DNA of 64,000 bases from Solanum dulcamara (taxonomy: Eukaryota > Streptophyta > Magnoliopsida > Solanales > Solanaceae). Each line of letters opens with the position of its first letter. The first letter of the stretch is position 1. Position numbers and translations under genes: made by a program. The notes under the pieces were generated by a model. The model was not told the DNA's origin. It did no database searches and saw only the letters and a list, made by a program, of their open reading frames with translations. Positions 12,015-23,955 of the stretch are shown here, one piece after another. The stretch is from positions 31,882,001 through 31,946,000 of the forward strand of contig NC_077243.1 in the NCBI RefSeq assembly GCF_947179165.1, read 5' to 3'.

Positions 12015-13530
12015 TTGACATGTTTAGATGTGTGTTTGGTTTATTCCAATAATGTAGGCATTCTGATACATAATAGTTCAAAATTATCTCTTGCGACAGA
12101 CGTTAAGGCCAAATAAGACAATGATTAAATTTTGGTAGAATTAAAAAAATCGATTACCAAAAAATCCATTGAGGCTTTCTCCCTAAGAGAAGATGGGGTA
12201 CTACATTACCAAGGTCATTTATGTATTCCAAATGTTGATGGATTAAGAGAGTTGATATTGAATAAAGCCCATAGTTCTCAGTATTCAATTCATCCGGGAT
12301 ATACCAAGATGTATCGTGACTTGAGAGAAGAGTATTGGTGGAATGACATGAAGAAGGACATAGCGGAGTTCATGGCTAAGTGTCCTAATTTTCAACAAGT
12401 GAAAGTTGAACATCAAAGGCCGGGAGGTCTAGCTCAAGAAATCAAAATTCCTATATGGAAGTGGGAAGATGTGAATATGGACTTTGTCACGAGTTTGCCT
12501 CATACTAGAAGGCAACATGATTCTATTTGGGTCATTATAGATCGAATGACCAAATTAGTACATTTTCTTTAGGTCAATACTTCTTATGGTGCCGAAGACT
12601 ATGCTAAGTTGTACATTCATGAACTTGTGAAACTTTATGGTGTTTCTTTGTAGATTATATCGGATAGAGGTACTCAATTTAGTTCACATTTTTGGAAGTC
12701 ATTTTAGAAAGGTGTTGGCACTAAAGTCAAGCTAAGTACCACTTTCCATCCTTAAACCGATGGAAAAGCTGATAGAACAATTCAAACCTTAGAGGATATG
12801 TTAAGGGCATGTGTGATTGATCTTAAAGGAAGTTGGGATGACTATTTTCCATTGATTGAGTTTGCCTACAATAATAGTTATCACTCTAGCATCCAAATTG
12901 GCTTCTTTTGAAGCCTTGTACTGGAGAAGATGTAGGTCTCCGGTGGGGTAGTTTAAAGTAGTTGAGATGGCATTGATTGGTCTAGATTTGATAGTTGATG
13001 CAATGGAGAAAGTAAGCCTCATAAGAGAAAGATTGAAAATGGCTCAAAGTCGTCAAAAGTCCTATTCGGACACTAGGAGGAGAGAGCTTGAATTTGATGT
13101 GGATGATATGGTATATTTGAAGATTTTACCTATGAAAGGGGTAATGCGGTTTAGTAAAAAAGGGAAGTTGAGCCCTAGATATATAGGACCCTATAGGATA
13201 TTAAAGTGCATTGGCAAAGTAGAATATGAGTTACACTTGCCACTTGAGTTGGCTTTGGTTCAACTGGTATTTCATATGTTAATGTTGAGGAAATTTGTGG
13301 ATGATCCAAATTCTATTATGCCAATGGATAATGTAAGTATTGAAGAGAATTTGGCTTATGAGGATGTATCGATTGGGATTTTAAACCGGCAAGTGAAGAG
13401 GTTAAGAAATAAAGACGTTGCATTCGTCCAAGTGTTATGGAGGAATCAACAAGTAGATAATGCTATGTGGGAAGTAGAATCAGACATGATGAAGTGTTAT
13501 CCGTATCTCTTTTCTTTCACTCGAGCCTAA
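12015..13530 (+). pseudogene. RT-C integrase with C-terminal chromodomain
   Basis: The HHCC zinc domain is at about 12255-12400 (AHSSQYSIHPG...AKCPNF, last Cys lost). Core motifs are WVIIDRMTK (first Asp), ISDRGTQF (second Asp) and [14 protein letters not shown], where the catalytic Glu is Asp. Stops lie near 12571, 12650, 12706 and 12755. The intact tail ORF 12967-13530 holds the GPY/F-type block (KLSPRYIGPYRILKCIGKVEY) and, at about 13380-13510, ILNRQVKRLRNKDVAFVQVL..WE..DMMKCYPYLF. This matches the group II chromodomain expected of the Tekay/Del chromoviruses, thought to tether integration to marked heterochromatin. Confidence 0.88.
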
Positions 13531-13770
13531 AGGTACTAAGTTATTCATGATCAAATCAATTAAACTCCTACGTTTCAGTCCCACATGTCATTCATATGCA
13601 TGCATGATTTATGAAAATGATTTTTTTCTCAAGGACTATGTCTTATGTTAAGTATGAAGTTTACATGTTCTATGCATTTTTCAAAGTAGCCTCATATTAG
13701 TGTTGGGTTGCTAGTCCCTTTTTCCACGTCATTCCTATATTAGTTGGATCTCATTTGAGGATAAATGTTC

Positions 13771-13785
13771 CCAAGGGGAAGGTAT
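13771..13785 (+). other. RT-C polypurine tract
   Basis: CCAAGGGGAAGGTAT directly precedes the TGTAATATCC start of the 3' LTR. It is the presumed primer site for plus-strand DNA synthesis. The upstream TTTGAGGATAAATGTTC is shared with RT-I and RT-D in the same position. Confidence 0.85.
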
Positions 13786-14010
13786 TGTAATATCCCTCAA
13801 AATGCTCACAAGTTCCTTATAAATGCCTTGGGAATAGTCCGCTCATGTAATTCATTTTCCTTAATTGTTTTGGAAAATCCGAATTCGTAATATCGATCAC
13901 GGGGTCAAAACTTGCAGGAAAATAGTCTCAGTGGATTTTTAGGACCCATAGATCGAAAGATAGACTTTTCAAAGGAACTGGGCAAGCCAGTAAGGTGCGC
14001 GACAAGTCCA

Positions 14011-14090
14011 CATCATGGACTTTCTTGCCTCCGCATCGTGGACTTTCTTTCCTCTGCATCGCGGACTTTCTCACCTCCACGTCGCGAGCC
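14011..14090 (+). repeat. 23-bp tandem repeat, three units, in the RT-C LTR
   Basis: Three units start at 14011, 14034 and 14057. Each begins CATC(A/G)(T/C)GGACTTTCTT and carries a CpG-containing core in the later units. A partial fourth (CGTCGCGAGCC) follows. The array lies about 225 bp into the LTR. Confidence 0.85.
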
Positions 14091-14786
14091 TTGCGATGGT
14101 TTTCTTGCCGATTTTGTTTTTAGCAGGGCACTTTAGAATTTTTCCTAATTGTTAGCTAATGAACCTAGACGTTTTTAGGAACTAATTCAGCTCTATAGAT
14201 TAACCTAAACCTCTAATTCTATTCATTATTCTACAATTCACCTACTAAAATATTTCTCTCTCTACAAAAGACTCTCAAGGGCTCCATTGAAGACTTCAAG
14301 TAAATTCACTCAAGCTCTCCATCAAAACTCTCAAGTTCTTCCAAATTATTTGGTGTTCTCACTTAAGGTATGTAGGTATTGATTCATGGATTCTTTCATC
14401 TATGAAGCCCAATCAACTTCTTAAGGTTTTCTATCAAATTAAAGTATGGTATTTTATGAGTTTTATGATCTCTATTCCTATTTCATGAATTATGATTCAA
14501 AGTATGATCATGAGTCTATTTTGATATAAATTGATGATTATTGTATTAAATTAAAGAGTTTTTCCATGTATTCTCCTATTTTGATCTCTAGGGTTCATGA
14601 TGTAAATTATGAGTATTTTGAATTATACTTCCAAGGGATATTATCTATATGAATTACGTATGGTATGATATAAAGTTTATGATCATGCATGTTTTCAAGT
14701 AAATTACATGATTTTCAAAGTCAATTATTTTTACAATTGAGTTCTACTCTAAGTTCAAGATATGAATTTCATGCAAGTTATGAAAT

Positions 14787-14864
14787 AAGGTGACTTAGGG
14801 CCCTATGTGGTGACCTAAGACCTAAAAGGTGACTTAGGGCCCTATGTGGTGACCTAAGGCCTAA
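14787..14864 (+). repeat. 39-bp tandem duplication in the RT-C LTR
   Basis: Two units with a 39-bp period, each holding AAGGTGACTTAGGGCCCTAT and GTGGTGACCTAAG. The same duplication occurs in reverse in the RT-I LTRs (about 53785-53870 and 60958-61035). A single unit is in the RT-F LTR near 36720. Confidence 0.85.
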
Positions 14865-15888
14865 TGATATGAATTATGCAAATATGATTGTAATGATGAA
14901 AGGAAAATTCTCATATTACAAGTATGATATGAAAATGAGCTACTCTATGATTTCAAACCTATGATCATGACTATGAAATATGTAATTATGATTTCTATGC
15001 TATGCATGTATTTCGTGCGATTTGACTTAGCATAGAGTGAACTTGAGGTGGGGTCCTTACCTAAAGCCTTAGTCGCAGCCTCATGTCCTATAAACTACGT
15101 GCCACCGTATGTTGCCTTTATGGCCTAGCTATTGGACCCACATATAGTGCATGTATGACCTACCTAGTGGGGTAGGGTCTACCTTGGCAAGTAGATTCTC
15201 CTTTTTCTTCATTGTATGGGGAGACAGTGGGATCCCATGTTATAGCTCAAATGGTATTATTATCGGTTATGGTTCCTATCCCACATATGTATGATCTCTT
15301 ATATATGCTATGATTTTAAATTATGCTTTTTAAATACTTTGGTCAATATGATTTTCTCATGACTTTACTTACCTCATCTTATCATGTGATTTACTTGATC
15401 ATTATATTTCATGATTTACATTGCATGTCACGCCCTCATACTAAGTACATTCCAACGTACTAATGCATACTTTTTGCCTATATTGTCTCATAATATATGG
15501 GTTAAGGTTGAAGATAATACTCATCTACGTGGCTAGTTAAGCTTTTCTATCCAGTGGTGTTTGTGGCCAGTCCTCATTTATCGGAGACTAGTTATTGTGT
15601 TAGTTATTATTTTCAAAGACTTTTGCTATGTTTCATATTGAGGTGATCTAGGGATATGTCTTAACCCCAACCCATATTCATGAGTAGAGGCATCTAGTTG
15701 GACAAATGTTTTGAGTTTATGTTGTCATGTGACGTTCCTAAATTTCTATTCATAGTTTAGACTCTATTATGATGTTTCTGCTTTTGCTTTACCTTATTTA
15801 GGCTTATGCTATGTTCAAGAGGCTTGGTTAGAGCCCTTAGGGGTTTCAATCACCATGTTATGACTAGAACCTAGGTCAGGTCGTGACA

Positions 15889-16964
15889 AACACAGTAGCT
15901 AAAACATCAAATTTACCTCCAACAAGCTTTTAATGCACTCCCCGAGCTCACAAAACCATCAAAATTCTCTTCAAGTTAGACTTTTAAATTGCTAAATTTG
16001 AATCCCAAATAAGACAGATATAACCAAATGAATATGATTCTTCAACGATGATCGCATCAGGTCTTTCAAATAAAGACCAGATGGAATTGCTCATCGCCAA
16101 CCTAGAAGAAAGAGTTGCGATCGTGACCTATTGGGAAAAAGAAGTTCGCGATCACGATGACCAAAAAGTGGTCAGCACGGGTCACTCCTCTTCACGATCA
16201 TTAGAGCGGATCACACAATCGCAAAGGTAAAGGAAATAGACCCTCACGATCTCTGCCAAGGGGCTTGTGAATGAGAAGGCCATGGTGTCCTGCACCAGCA
16301 TCAGCTGCAATAGCTGGTTTTCACCATGTTCAAATACTCCAACGAGGTGCTCAAAATTTATTTTGAATCCCGTGCGTGCAAATGAGATATGCTATCCCAT
16401 CAAATTCAATGTTCCAAACTTAATGGTGCAGCCGAAATTTCCATACAAGGTGATTATGATGAAAAGTTGGTCCCACACCTAAGTGTCATTTTGAGCCTAA
16501 TTCCACAATGGCCTTGGAAAGCCAACAGAGGGTCGATCTATACCAAAATTGGACATTCCGAAACTAGCGCTGTCAGAATTTTCATCCGAGTGCATTTTCC
16601 ATGAATTTTGACCAAAGTCAATCATAGGGAAAATTTCAAAGGCAAAAGCGTTAAATGGTCCAAAACTCATACTGATTGCCTCGATAAGCATGTCGATCAT
16701 GCTACTTGGATAATTTGGCCATTACGGAGCTGATGGAACAGTCATAAATCTATTTTGAGGTCATTTTCTTAAAGTTATGAATGAAGTCAACTTTTCGAGT
16801 TATAACAACTCCAAAATAGGGAAACAGTCCTAAAACCCAAATGAGCGACTAGGTGATTGAGCTACAAGCGCCGGCAGGTCATAAATGACTTGAGGTAGCT
16901 ATAAAAATGCTCTAAGCGATGAAACTGAAGCAGAAATACGAAAATGACCTAGAGAGACATTACA
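15889..16964 (-). repeat. LTR family L, copy a
   Basis: The minus-strand start TGTAATGTCTCTCTAGGTC is at 16964. The sequence matches the plus-strand copy at 43440 onward, including the TCATAAATGACTTG box, the GGAAACAG/GTTATAACAACTC segment and the AGCTGATGGAAC segment. The far part (about 16040-16260) has GCGATCGTGA-like palindromic motifs. No coding potential is seen. The left boundary with the RT-C LTR is taken at 15889 but is not proven. Confidence 0.65.
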
Positions 16965-17131
16965 TTGTTTCTCTCCATCATTTTATTTTATTATTGTATT
17001 TTTACTTTATATTTCTCAAATTTGATTGGTCAAATATTTTGAAAAATATTTCATATAGAAAAACAACAACAATGACACAATAAAAACATGTCCAATGAAT
17101 TTTTACATAGTAGATTTTAAGGAGGGTAGAT

Positions 17132-18545
17132 TTCAGGACCCAGCCTGTCGAGTCATGATGACACTTGCTATAACCCAGAAGGTAAGCCAACCCATATTTT
17201 GGAATTGCCAGTAATGAGATTATGGTTAGAAACTAAACAATACAAACCTAATAACAGGAACAACAAGAATAGCAGAAGCACACGAGTAACTATATATAAC
17301 AAAAATATAAGATCCCTTCTAGAACCTTGAAGTCACAAGTACAGAACTACTACAAAATACTGATAAAAGTCCCAAAAGTGGACCACAAAATAAAGCTATC
17401 TCAAAAAGCAAAACATAGTCTAATATACATATAGATCGAGACAGGAAGGTCCCAAAACGCCAAGTGCTCACCCTCCTGTCTGATGAAGACTCCAACTGGC
17501 CCAAAACAGCGTTGGTAACTAGTGCTCGAACATACATCAGGAAAACATATGTATAGTGTACTATGAATACCAAAACAACAGGTACCCAGTAGGCATCATA
17601 GGCCGACTGAGCTTGAAAGTAAAAGCAATAAGAAAATCTAGAATTTGAGATAAATAACAGAATGAGATAGAAAATAAGGACATGCACACGATTGTAAGGA
17701 ACTAAAGGAATAGGTAAAGCTTACTACACCTAACTGGACCCCCATAAGCCCATAAGGTATATAAGTGCACAAGTTCAAATAAAAACTCAAGCGGACCCCC
17801 ATAAGCCCGATGAGTGCACAAAATTTCTAAAACTACTAAGAACGGGGAAAGTTGAATCCAGATCCAGAAATATGTAGCTCAAACTTTGAAACGTGATTAA
17901 CATCCAAGTAACCGATGGCATCCTATAGTAATAGTTGAGCTAAAAAGTACAACGTCTATATCTCGAATCGTAGATGAGTCTCAAAGGGGAAAAGAAGTAG
18001 TAACTCCAAATAGTTAGTATGGAAAGCCAGCTAAGAAGTCTAGCGCCCGGACCTCGAATCGTGGATGAGTCTCAAAGGGCCAAAAGTCCTAATCAGATAA
18101 ACCATATTTATGGATGATACACGAGTAGCATGACAAGATCTTAAATCCGCGACGATAGCAGTTATCAAAAGATATCATGTCATCTCTCCATAAGGAAGTC
18201 ACCATAGATATACTTCTATTCTCAGATAGTCCATTAAATACTTCCATGCTTTGACCCAAATCCAATCCTGAATCGCCAAATGAGTCCCTAAAAATCAAAT
18301 CATCTATGAATGAACCATAATGAGAAAGACAAGGGTAGAAGGTCATCAAGTTTCCCCTCTAAAAAAATAGGTACAGAGCGTTAATACGATCATTTTGACA
18401 TTAAAATTACTAAATTCGAAGATGGACCAATTTTGAAGTTAAAAATGAGAATGTGGGACCTGCTATAGTAGTTTCAGAATTGTCTCCGTAAAAAGGTTCT
18501 AAAATTACTTATCATTAATATGGTCATTTTGATATTAAAATTACT
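17132..18545 (-). repeat. RT-B-family LTR, second copy
   Basis: It aligns block by block with the LTR at 8194: GTCATGATG, AAGTCACAAGTACAGAACTA, GGTACCCA and CCCCATAAGCCCATAAGG. The inner end is near 17132 (CTGAAA on the minus strand for CTGACA). No primer site or gag follows, so it is a fragment or solo LTR. A direct repeat (TCGAATCGTRGATGAGTCTC) occurs near 17972 and 18056, and a 31-bp one near 18381 and 18516. The interval 16965-17131 is AT-rich and unassigned. Confidence 0.65.
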
Positions 18546-18977
18546 TGTGTTCCATTTTTGGGGCTCGAATAAGAGGGAAAGACAACATGCATAAAAAATC
18601 ACATTTTCCATCATTAAAGCACAAGGGACAACAGCTAAATACACATTTTTTCCTCAAACGATGGATCTCCAACACTTTCCTATCATCAATCCACGTAGCC
18701 ATGACAATTTTGGATGACTTGGACATTGAATCACCAATACTGGACACAAGATGAAGGAGAAATCAAAGTTTGAAATATAATACAAATTTTGACTTCGTCC
18801 TTGGTCTCTCATTAAAAGACCAAAAATTTAGCCTTCGCGAACATGGCCTAAGTGGAGGGAAAGGAGATAAAGCTCCGTGAATGCGGCCCTTGGCCCGCAA
18901 ATGTGGAGTCTTACCCAGCTGACCTCCGTGAACTTGATAAAGGTCTTGAAAAGGAGTCCAATTCACCTAGCCTCTAC

Positions 18978-19316
18978 GAACGTGTCTCTATGCCTATGAA
19001 TGCGAAGGGTAAAATACCCTTGCACCTACAAGGTATTGCATCAACTATTTTTGCAAAGTTCAAATCTCTAATGGGGTGCTCAGAATTCATTCAAAATTCC
19101 ATGCATTTAAATGAGATATGCTACCCCCCAAATTTGATATTCCCATGAACGCGTCTCTATACCTATAAATGCAAAGGGTAAAATACCCTTGCACTAGCAA
19201 GGTGCTATATCAGCTATTTTAGCAAAGTTTAAAACTCCGATGGGGTGCTCAAAATTCATTCGGAATTTCATGCATACAAATGAGATATATTACCTCACCA
19301 AATTTGATATTCTGGA
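18978..19316. repeat. 169-bp tandem duplication in LTR-L copy b
   Basis: Unit 1 (18978-19146) and unit 2 (19147-19316) both start GAACGYGTCTCTAT and contain GGGTAAAATACCCTTGCAC and TGGGGTGCTC. They diverge by scattered substitutions, so the duplication is not recent. The other LTR-L copies have one unit. Confidence 0.85.
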
Positions 19317-19695
19317 ATCAATGACTCATTTTAAATTCTTATATGAGGTTATTTTAGTAAAAAATGGGTCCTACTCTCATGCCATTTTATGCTATTTTGC
19401 ACAACAGGCCTCGTGATTAGATTAGAAGCCTCCAGAAGCAAACGTAGGGTCATTCTAGACCAAACTTGATATTACGAAACTAACCACGCTGATGGAATTT
19501 TCATTCGAGTGCATTTTCTAAGAATGTTGACCAAAGTCAATCTTAGACTAAATTTCAAAAGTTAAACGCCAAATAGCCTCAAACTCATGTCGATTTCCTC
19601 AATACTCATGCCGACTATTCTATTAGCCTAATTTGGTCATTCTGGAGCTGATAGAACTATCAGAATTCAGTTATGAGCTTTATTACCATAAGTAA

Positions 19696-19875
19696 GGGCA
19701 GTCTAATGCACTAAAGCTCCCGCTATGGGCAAGGTCTGGGAAAGGGCCAGACCATAAGGGTCTATTGTACGCAGCCTTACCTTGCATTTCTACCAGAGCC
19801 TGTTTCCAAGACTTGAACCCGTGACCTCCTGGTCACATGAAAACAACTTTACCAGTTATTCCAAGGCTCCCCTTC
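19696..19875 (-). mobile_element. SINE, TS/SolS-like, with 20-bp target duplication
   Basis: The minus strand starts GAAGGGGAGCCTTGGAATAA and has tRNA-type pol III promoter boxes: A box around TAACTGGTAAAGTTG and B box GGTTCAAGTCT, about 40 bases apart. The body continues with the CAAGGTAAGGCTGCGTACA segment typical of Solanaceae SINEs as I recall them. It is flanked by 20-bp direct repeats (19676-19695 and 19876-19895; three mismatches). It inserted into LTR-L copy b and is transcribed, if at all, by RNA polymerase III. It needs LINE enzymes to move. Confidence 0.9.
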
Positions 19876-20078
19876 AGCTTGGTTACCAGAAGTAATGACC
19901 AAAATTATTTTTTAAAGTTATGACAACTCTAGAATAGGGAAACATGCCTAAAACCCAAGCAAACAACTAGGCGACCAAATAGTCAGTGCCTATAAGTCAT
20001 AAATGACTTGGAGTTGCTACAGGAACACTCTAAATGATGAAATGAATGTATTAATTTATACCTAGAGGGTTATTACAT

Positions 20079-20551
20079 TAGAGTGTGCAAAGACCTTAGG
20101 GTTACTATTTTTGAGAGACCCTCGACTCAAGCAAAATAAATCAAAGAAGTAATTCGATAAAGAAAATGATAGCAAACAAAAATATGATAACTAATAGAAA
20201 ACAATGTGGAGCATATATACAAGGAACTATAACATCAACAACAAATTGCAATTACCAAACATAGCAAATAATAGGTGTAGATACCAAAAGTCAAAGGCTA
20301 TGAATAGGATAATACTACTTTGAATAGGCTGATACCATGATAGACACGGTGCTCTACAGTACCATCAAGTCAAATACATGAATAGGCTAGTACACTCTCA
20401 ATCCTTCATCCTAAAAAGACCGTATTGTCTACTTAGCATATCAACTTTTGATTTCTTGACCTAATTGGTACTTTCATGATCCATTTGTGAAGTATTCTAT
20501 ATTTATTTTGTAGTAGAGCATGACAAAATTTGATTATACTTATTATGGCTA
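20079..20551. other. Unassigned AT-rich stretch with a possible SINE tail
   Basis: No ORF or LTR terminus is seen. Around 20104-20140, GAGAGACCCTCGACTCAAG resembles the 3' segment of Solanaceae SINEs, but no promoter boxes are adjacent, so this is weak. The rest has short repeats of CATGAATAGGCT-like words near 20290-20385 and nothing else I can assign. Confidence 0.4.
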
Positions 20552-22490
20552 TATCAATACATGGCTAGGACCAAGACATGATACGATGATCGAAACCTTG
20601 AAGGGATTCAACCAAGTCTCTTGACGTATCGTAAGAATAATAAGGTAAGTAAAGCAGAACATCATAAGAAAATCTCAAACATGAATCATAAGAGTCTAAC
20701 AATTTGACAACATAAACTCTACATAATATGTCCAACAAGCCTCTACTAGTCAATTTGGGCGGGGGCTAAGATATTTTCCTAGCTCACCCTCAAAGTAATA
20801 TAACAAAAGTCTTTCTAAAGAAATAAAATCATGACTCACCCTCGAATACATGAGGACTCACCAATCTTCATAGTATAGATACTCAACTAGCCACGTGGAG
20901 CGTGGTTGTAAATATTGACCCCTATATTATGATAAATATAGGAAATAAAGTATGCTTTATTACATTTGAAAGTACTAATTATGCAGGCATGCCATGCAAT
21001 ATAAAATATAAGATAAGTAAAGTCATGATGAAACCATAGTTGATCAAAGCATTTGGAGGACATATGTAAGATCATGAAGAGCAAGCTATAACATAGAGTC
21101 ACGATGTCTCCCTATAAAATAGAAGAAAAAGGAGTCTACTTGCCATGGTAGACTCTACCAGCTAGGCGAGTCTTGAACATGTACTATATGTCGATCCACT
21201 AGATATGCCATAAAGGCAAATCCTATGGTGGCACGTAGTTATGAGACTAGGTACTTTATATAAGGACCTCGTAGGTCGAGCCCCAACCTCAAGCCTATTT
21301 CGGTGCTAAGTCATATCCCATAGAATACATAACATAATAATCATACTTAACATATAGTCATAAATTTTTCATAGGTTTCACAATTCATAGACTAGCTCAT
21401 TTTCATATCATAATTGTAATGTGAGTAAAAGCTATTCAACATCATAAATCATACCTGCATGATACATATCATCAGGTTTCTAGGTCACCAATTTATGATC
21501 CTAAGTCATTTCTTTCCATAATTTACATGAAATTCATATATTAAAAATACTTGTAATCCATAATCATAGCTTATACTTGAAATTAGCGTAGGAATGTGAA
21601 TACACAATCAATTTTCTTGAAAATAATAAAAATTGGATTAAAACATGCATGATCATATACTTGTACCAACCCATACGTAATTCATGAAGATATTATCAAT
21701 TAGATCCATAATGTAATCAATAATCATCTAATATACCATGAATAAGAAGACCTCAAGCATAAAATGAAATTAGGGCTTTCTGAATAAAGAATCATAAAAA
21801 TTAAAGGGAAAACTTTGGGTTTCCATGGGTGAAAGGTACTCATGGATGAAAACCTAGATACCTTGATGAATTCTAGCCCTGAGATTGTAGAGGGAGTTTT
21901 TATCTTGAAGACCCTAGCAAATTCCTTGATGAAGAAGAAGACATTTTGAGAGGAACCTTGGGAGAGAAGACATGTGATTCTTAAGAGTCAATGAAGGAAT
22001 GAAGAGTTTTAGGAGTACATAGTGTGGTTAATAAGAGGAATCTTGTCTTAAAAACATCCTCACACACTAAGGAATTATAAGGAAAGACCAAAATACCATT
22101 GATTAATATTGGCCGAACAACCCTATGAATCAAACTTACCAGTCATAAATAGGTTGACTAGTTGTAGAAACGACTCATCTTGTAGAACATGAAAAACCCT
22201 GAGATTTTGATTCTTTGAACTTTTCCTACCACTCATTTCTATGAGTCCTAAACTCTTCTATAACTCATCCTGATGAGTCATAGAAAGAGTCCTAAGACTA
22301 GTAATGTACATGAAATCATACCTTGGAATGAGGAATCATTTCTATGAGTCGTCAACTGACTCGTAGACCCATTTCCTGCCTTAGCCAAATGTCCAACTTC
22401 ATACACTGCCTCTATGACTCATTTCTATGAGAACTCAAGGTGATAAAATTCTTTTTCTCATTTTAACTTTTCAACTTTTGGGGTCTTACA
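20552..22490 (-). repeat. RT-D 3' LTR (1.94 kb)
   Basis: Starts TGTAAGACCCCAAAAGTTG at 22490 next to a polypurine tract. It ends about 20552 with a decayed terminus. Near 22140-22440 it has many TGAGTCRT motifs in inverted pairs, such as ACTCATCCTGATGAGT at 22263-22278. It is closest to the RT-E LTR, not to the other LTR of RT-D. Confidence 0.82.
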
Positions 22491-22504
22491 ATACTCCCTC
22501 TTGA
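22491..22504 (-). other. RT-D polypurine tract
   Basis: The minus strand reads CAAGAGGGAGTAT immediately before TGTAAGACCCC. The upstream ATTCGAGGACGAATGTTC is the conserved pre-PPT segment of the Tekay-type copies here. Positions 22505-22740 are the 3' untranslated part. Confidence 0.8.
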
Positions 22505-22739
22505 GAACATTCGTCCTCGAATGAGATTAACTTAGCATAGGAAGGATACAGAAAGAGGACTAGCAACCCATTATGAATAAAATGAAATATAGAATGCATA
22601 AACCATGAGATTTTCAAACTTAGAATAAAATACGACCTTAGAAAATAAGCTTCATGAACATGCATGCATATGAAATATATAGAAAAATTGAAATGTAGGA
22701 GTTTTAAATGATTTGAGCATGAACAAATTAGTACCTTAG

Positions 22740-23955
22740 GCTTGAGTGGAAGAAAAGATATACTGATAATGTTTCATCATGTCTGCTTCCTATTTAGTAC
22801 TCTCTACATGTTGATTTCTCCACAATAACATAATGGATGCAACTTCTTTGTTTCTTAACCTCTTCACTTGCCGGTCTAAAATTTACACCAAAACCTCCTC
22901 ATAAGTCAACTTCTCTTCAATATTCATATTTTCCAATGGAAAAATAAAATTTGAATCACCCACAAACTTTCTCAACATCGATACATGAAACACCAGATGA
23001 ACCATAGACAACTCCAATGGCAAGTCTAGCTTATATACTACCACCAAAAAGCACTTCAAGATTCTATAGGGTCCCTCAAATAAACCCAATCAACCATATC
23101 AAATTCAAGGTCTCATCTTCTTATGTCCTATTATGAATTTTGGAGACTTTGAGATGTCTTCAATCTTTCTCTTATAACCCTTAATTACTCCGTTGCATCT
23201 AATACCAAATTAGGACCAATCAATGCCATCTCACCCACTTCAAACCATCCCACCGGAACCTACATCTTCTCTTATACAAGGATTTAAAAGAAGCCATCTC
23301 GATGCTAGAGTGGTATCTATTATTGTAGTCAAACTCAATCAATGGCAAATGCTCATCCCAACTTCCTTTAAAATCAATAACACACGTCCTCAACATATCC
23401 TCCAAAGTTTGGATCATTCTTTTGGCTTGTCCATTGGTTTGAGGATGAAAAGAGGTACTTAACTTGACTTTTGTACCAAGACCCTTTTGAAACAACTTCC
23501 AAAAGTAAGAGGTGAATTGAGTACCTCGATATGATATAATATACACGGGGACACCATGAAGACATACCATATCACGAATATACAACTTGGCATAATCTTT
23601 TGCACTATAAGAAGTCTTCAAAGGTAAAAAATATGCCGACTTAGTCATTCATTCCATAACAACCCAAATAGAATCATGTTGCATTTTAGTATGAAGCAAA
23701 CCCATCACAAAGTCCATATTCACATATTCCTACTTCCAAGTAGGAATCTCAATGTCTTGAGCTAAATCTCTAAGTTTTTGATGCTCAACATTCACTTTTT
23801 GATAATTTGGACACCTAGACATGAACCCTGCTATGCCTTTTTATGCCATTCAACTAATACACTTCTCTCAAATAACGACACATCTTGGTGGATACTAGAT
23901 GAATCGAATATCGATAACTATGGGCCTCATCCAATATCAATTCCCTCAGACCATC
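22740..23955 (-). pseudogene. RT-D integrase (core and C-terminus)
   Basis: Read right to left: a broken N-terminal end at 23955, the core with MTKSAYFLPLKTSYSAKDYA, ISYRGTQFTS (second Asp is Tyr), NGQAKRMIQTLEDM (catalytic Glu is Lys), then DFKGSWDEHLPLIEF. The C-terminal block GPYRILKCFLVVVYKLDLPL is at 22883-23089, with chromodomain traces to about 22745. Two of three catalytic acids are lost. The reading is interrupted at 23955 by a solo LTR, and resumes at 27564 in the VPNVDGLRELIL block. Confidence 0.85.

Larger units (their letters stand above)
13786..15888 (+). repeat. RT-C 3' LTR (2.1 kb)
   Basis: Runs from TGTAATATCCCTC to GGTCGTGACA (TG...CA). It follows the polypurine tract. The same LTR family occurs in RT-I (52762-54797, 59936-61950) and as a solo copy at 49310-51355. 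It contains a 23-bp triplicate near 14011 and a 39-bp duplicate at 14787. The rest is non-coding. No matching 5' LTR exists in the window. Confidence 0.88.
18546..20078 (-). repeat. LTR family L, copy b, interrupted by a SINE
   Basis: Minus-strand start TGTAATAACCCTCTAGGT at 20078, matching copies a, c and d. It carries a 169-bp internal tandem duplication and is split by the SINE at 19696-19875. The far end near 18546-18780 resembles 44640-44800 in copy c. Small ORFs in both strands here have no recognisable domain. Confidence 0.65.

Noticed and set aside
18852..19148. 98-codon plus-strand ORF
   Set aside because: It spans the LTR-L tandem duplication and has no conserved motif.
20104..20290. 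A third SINE
   Set aside because: Only a GAGAGACCCTCGACTCAAG-like phrase is seen, without promoter boxes or target duplication. Kept as a low-confidence remark.
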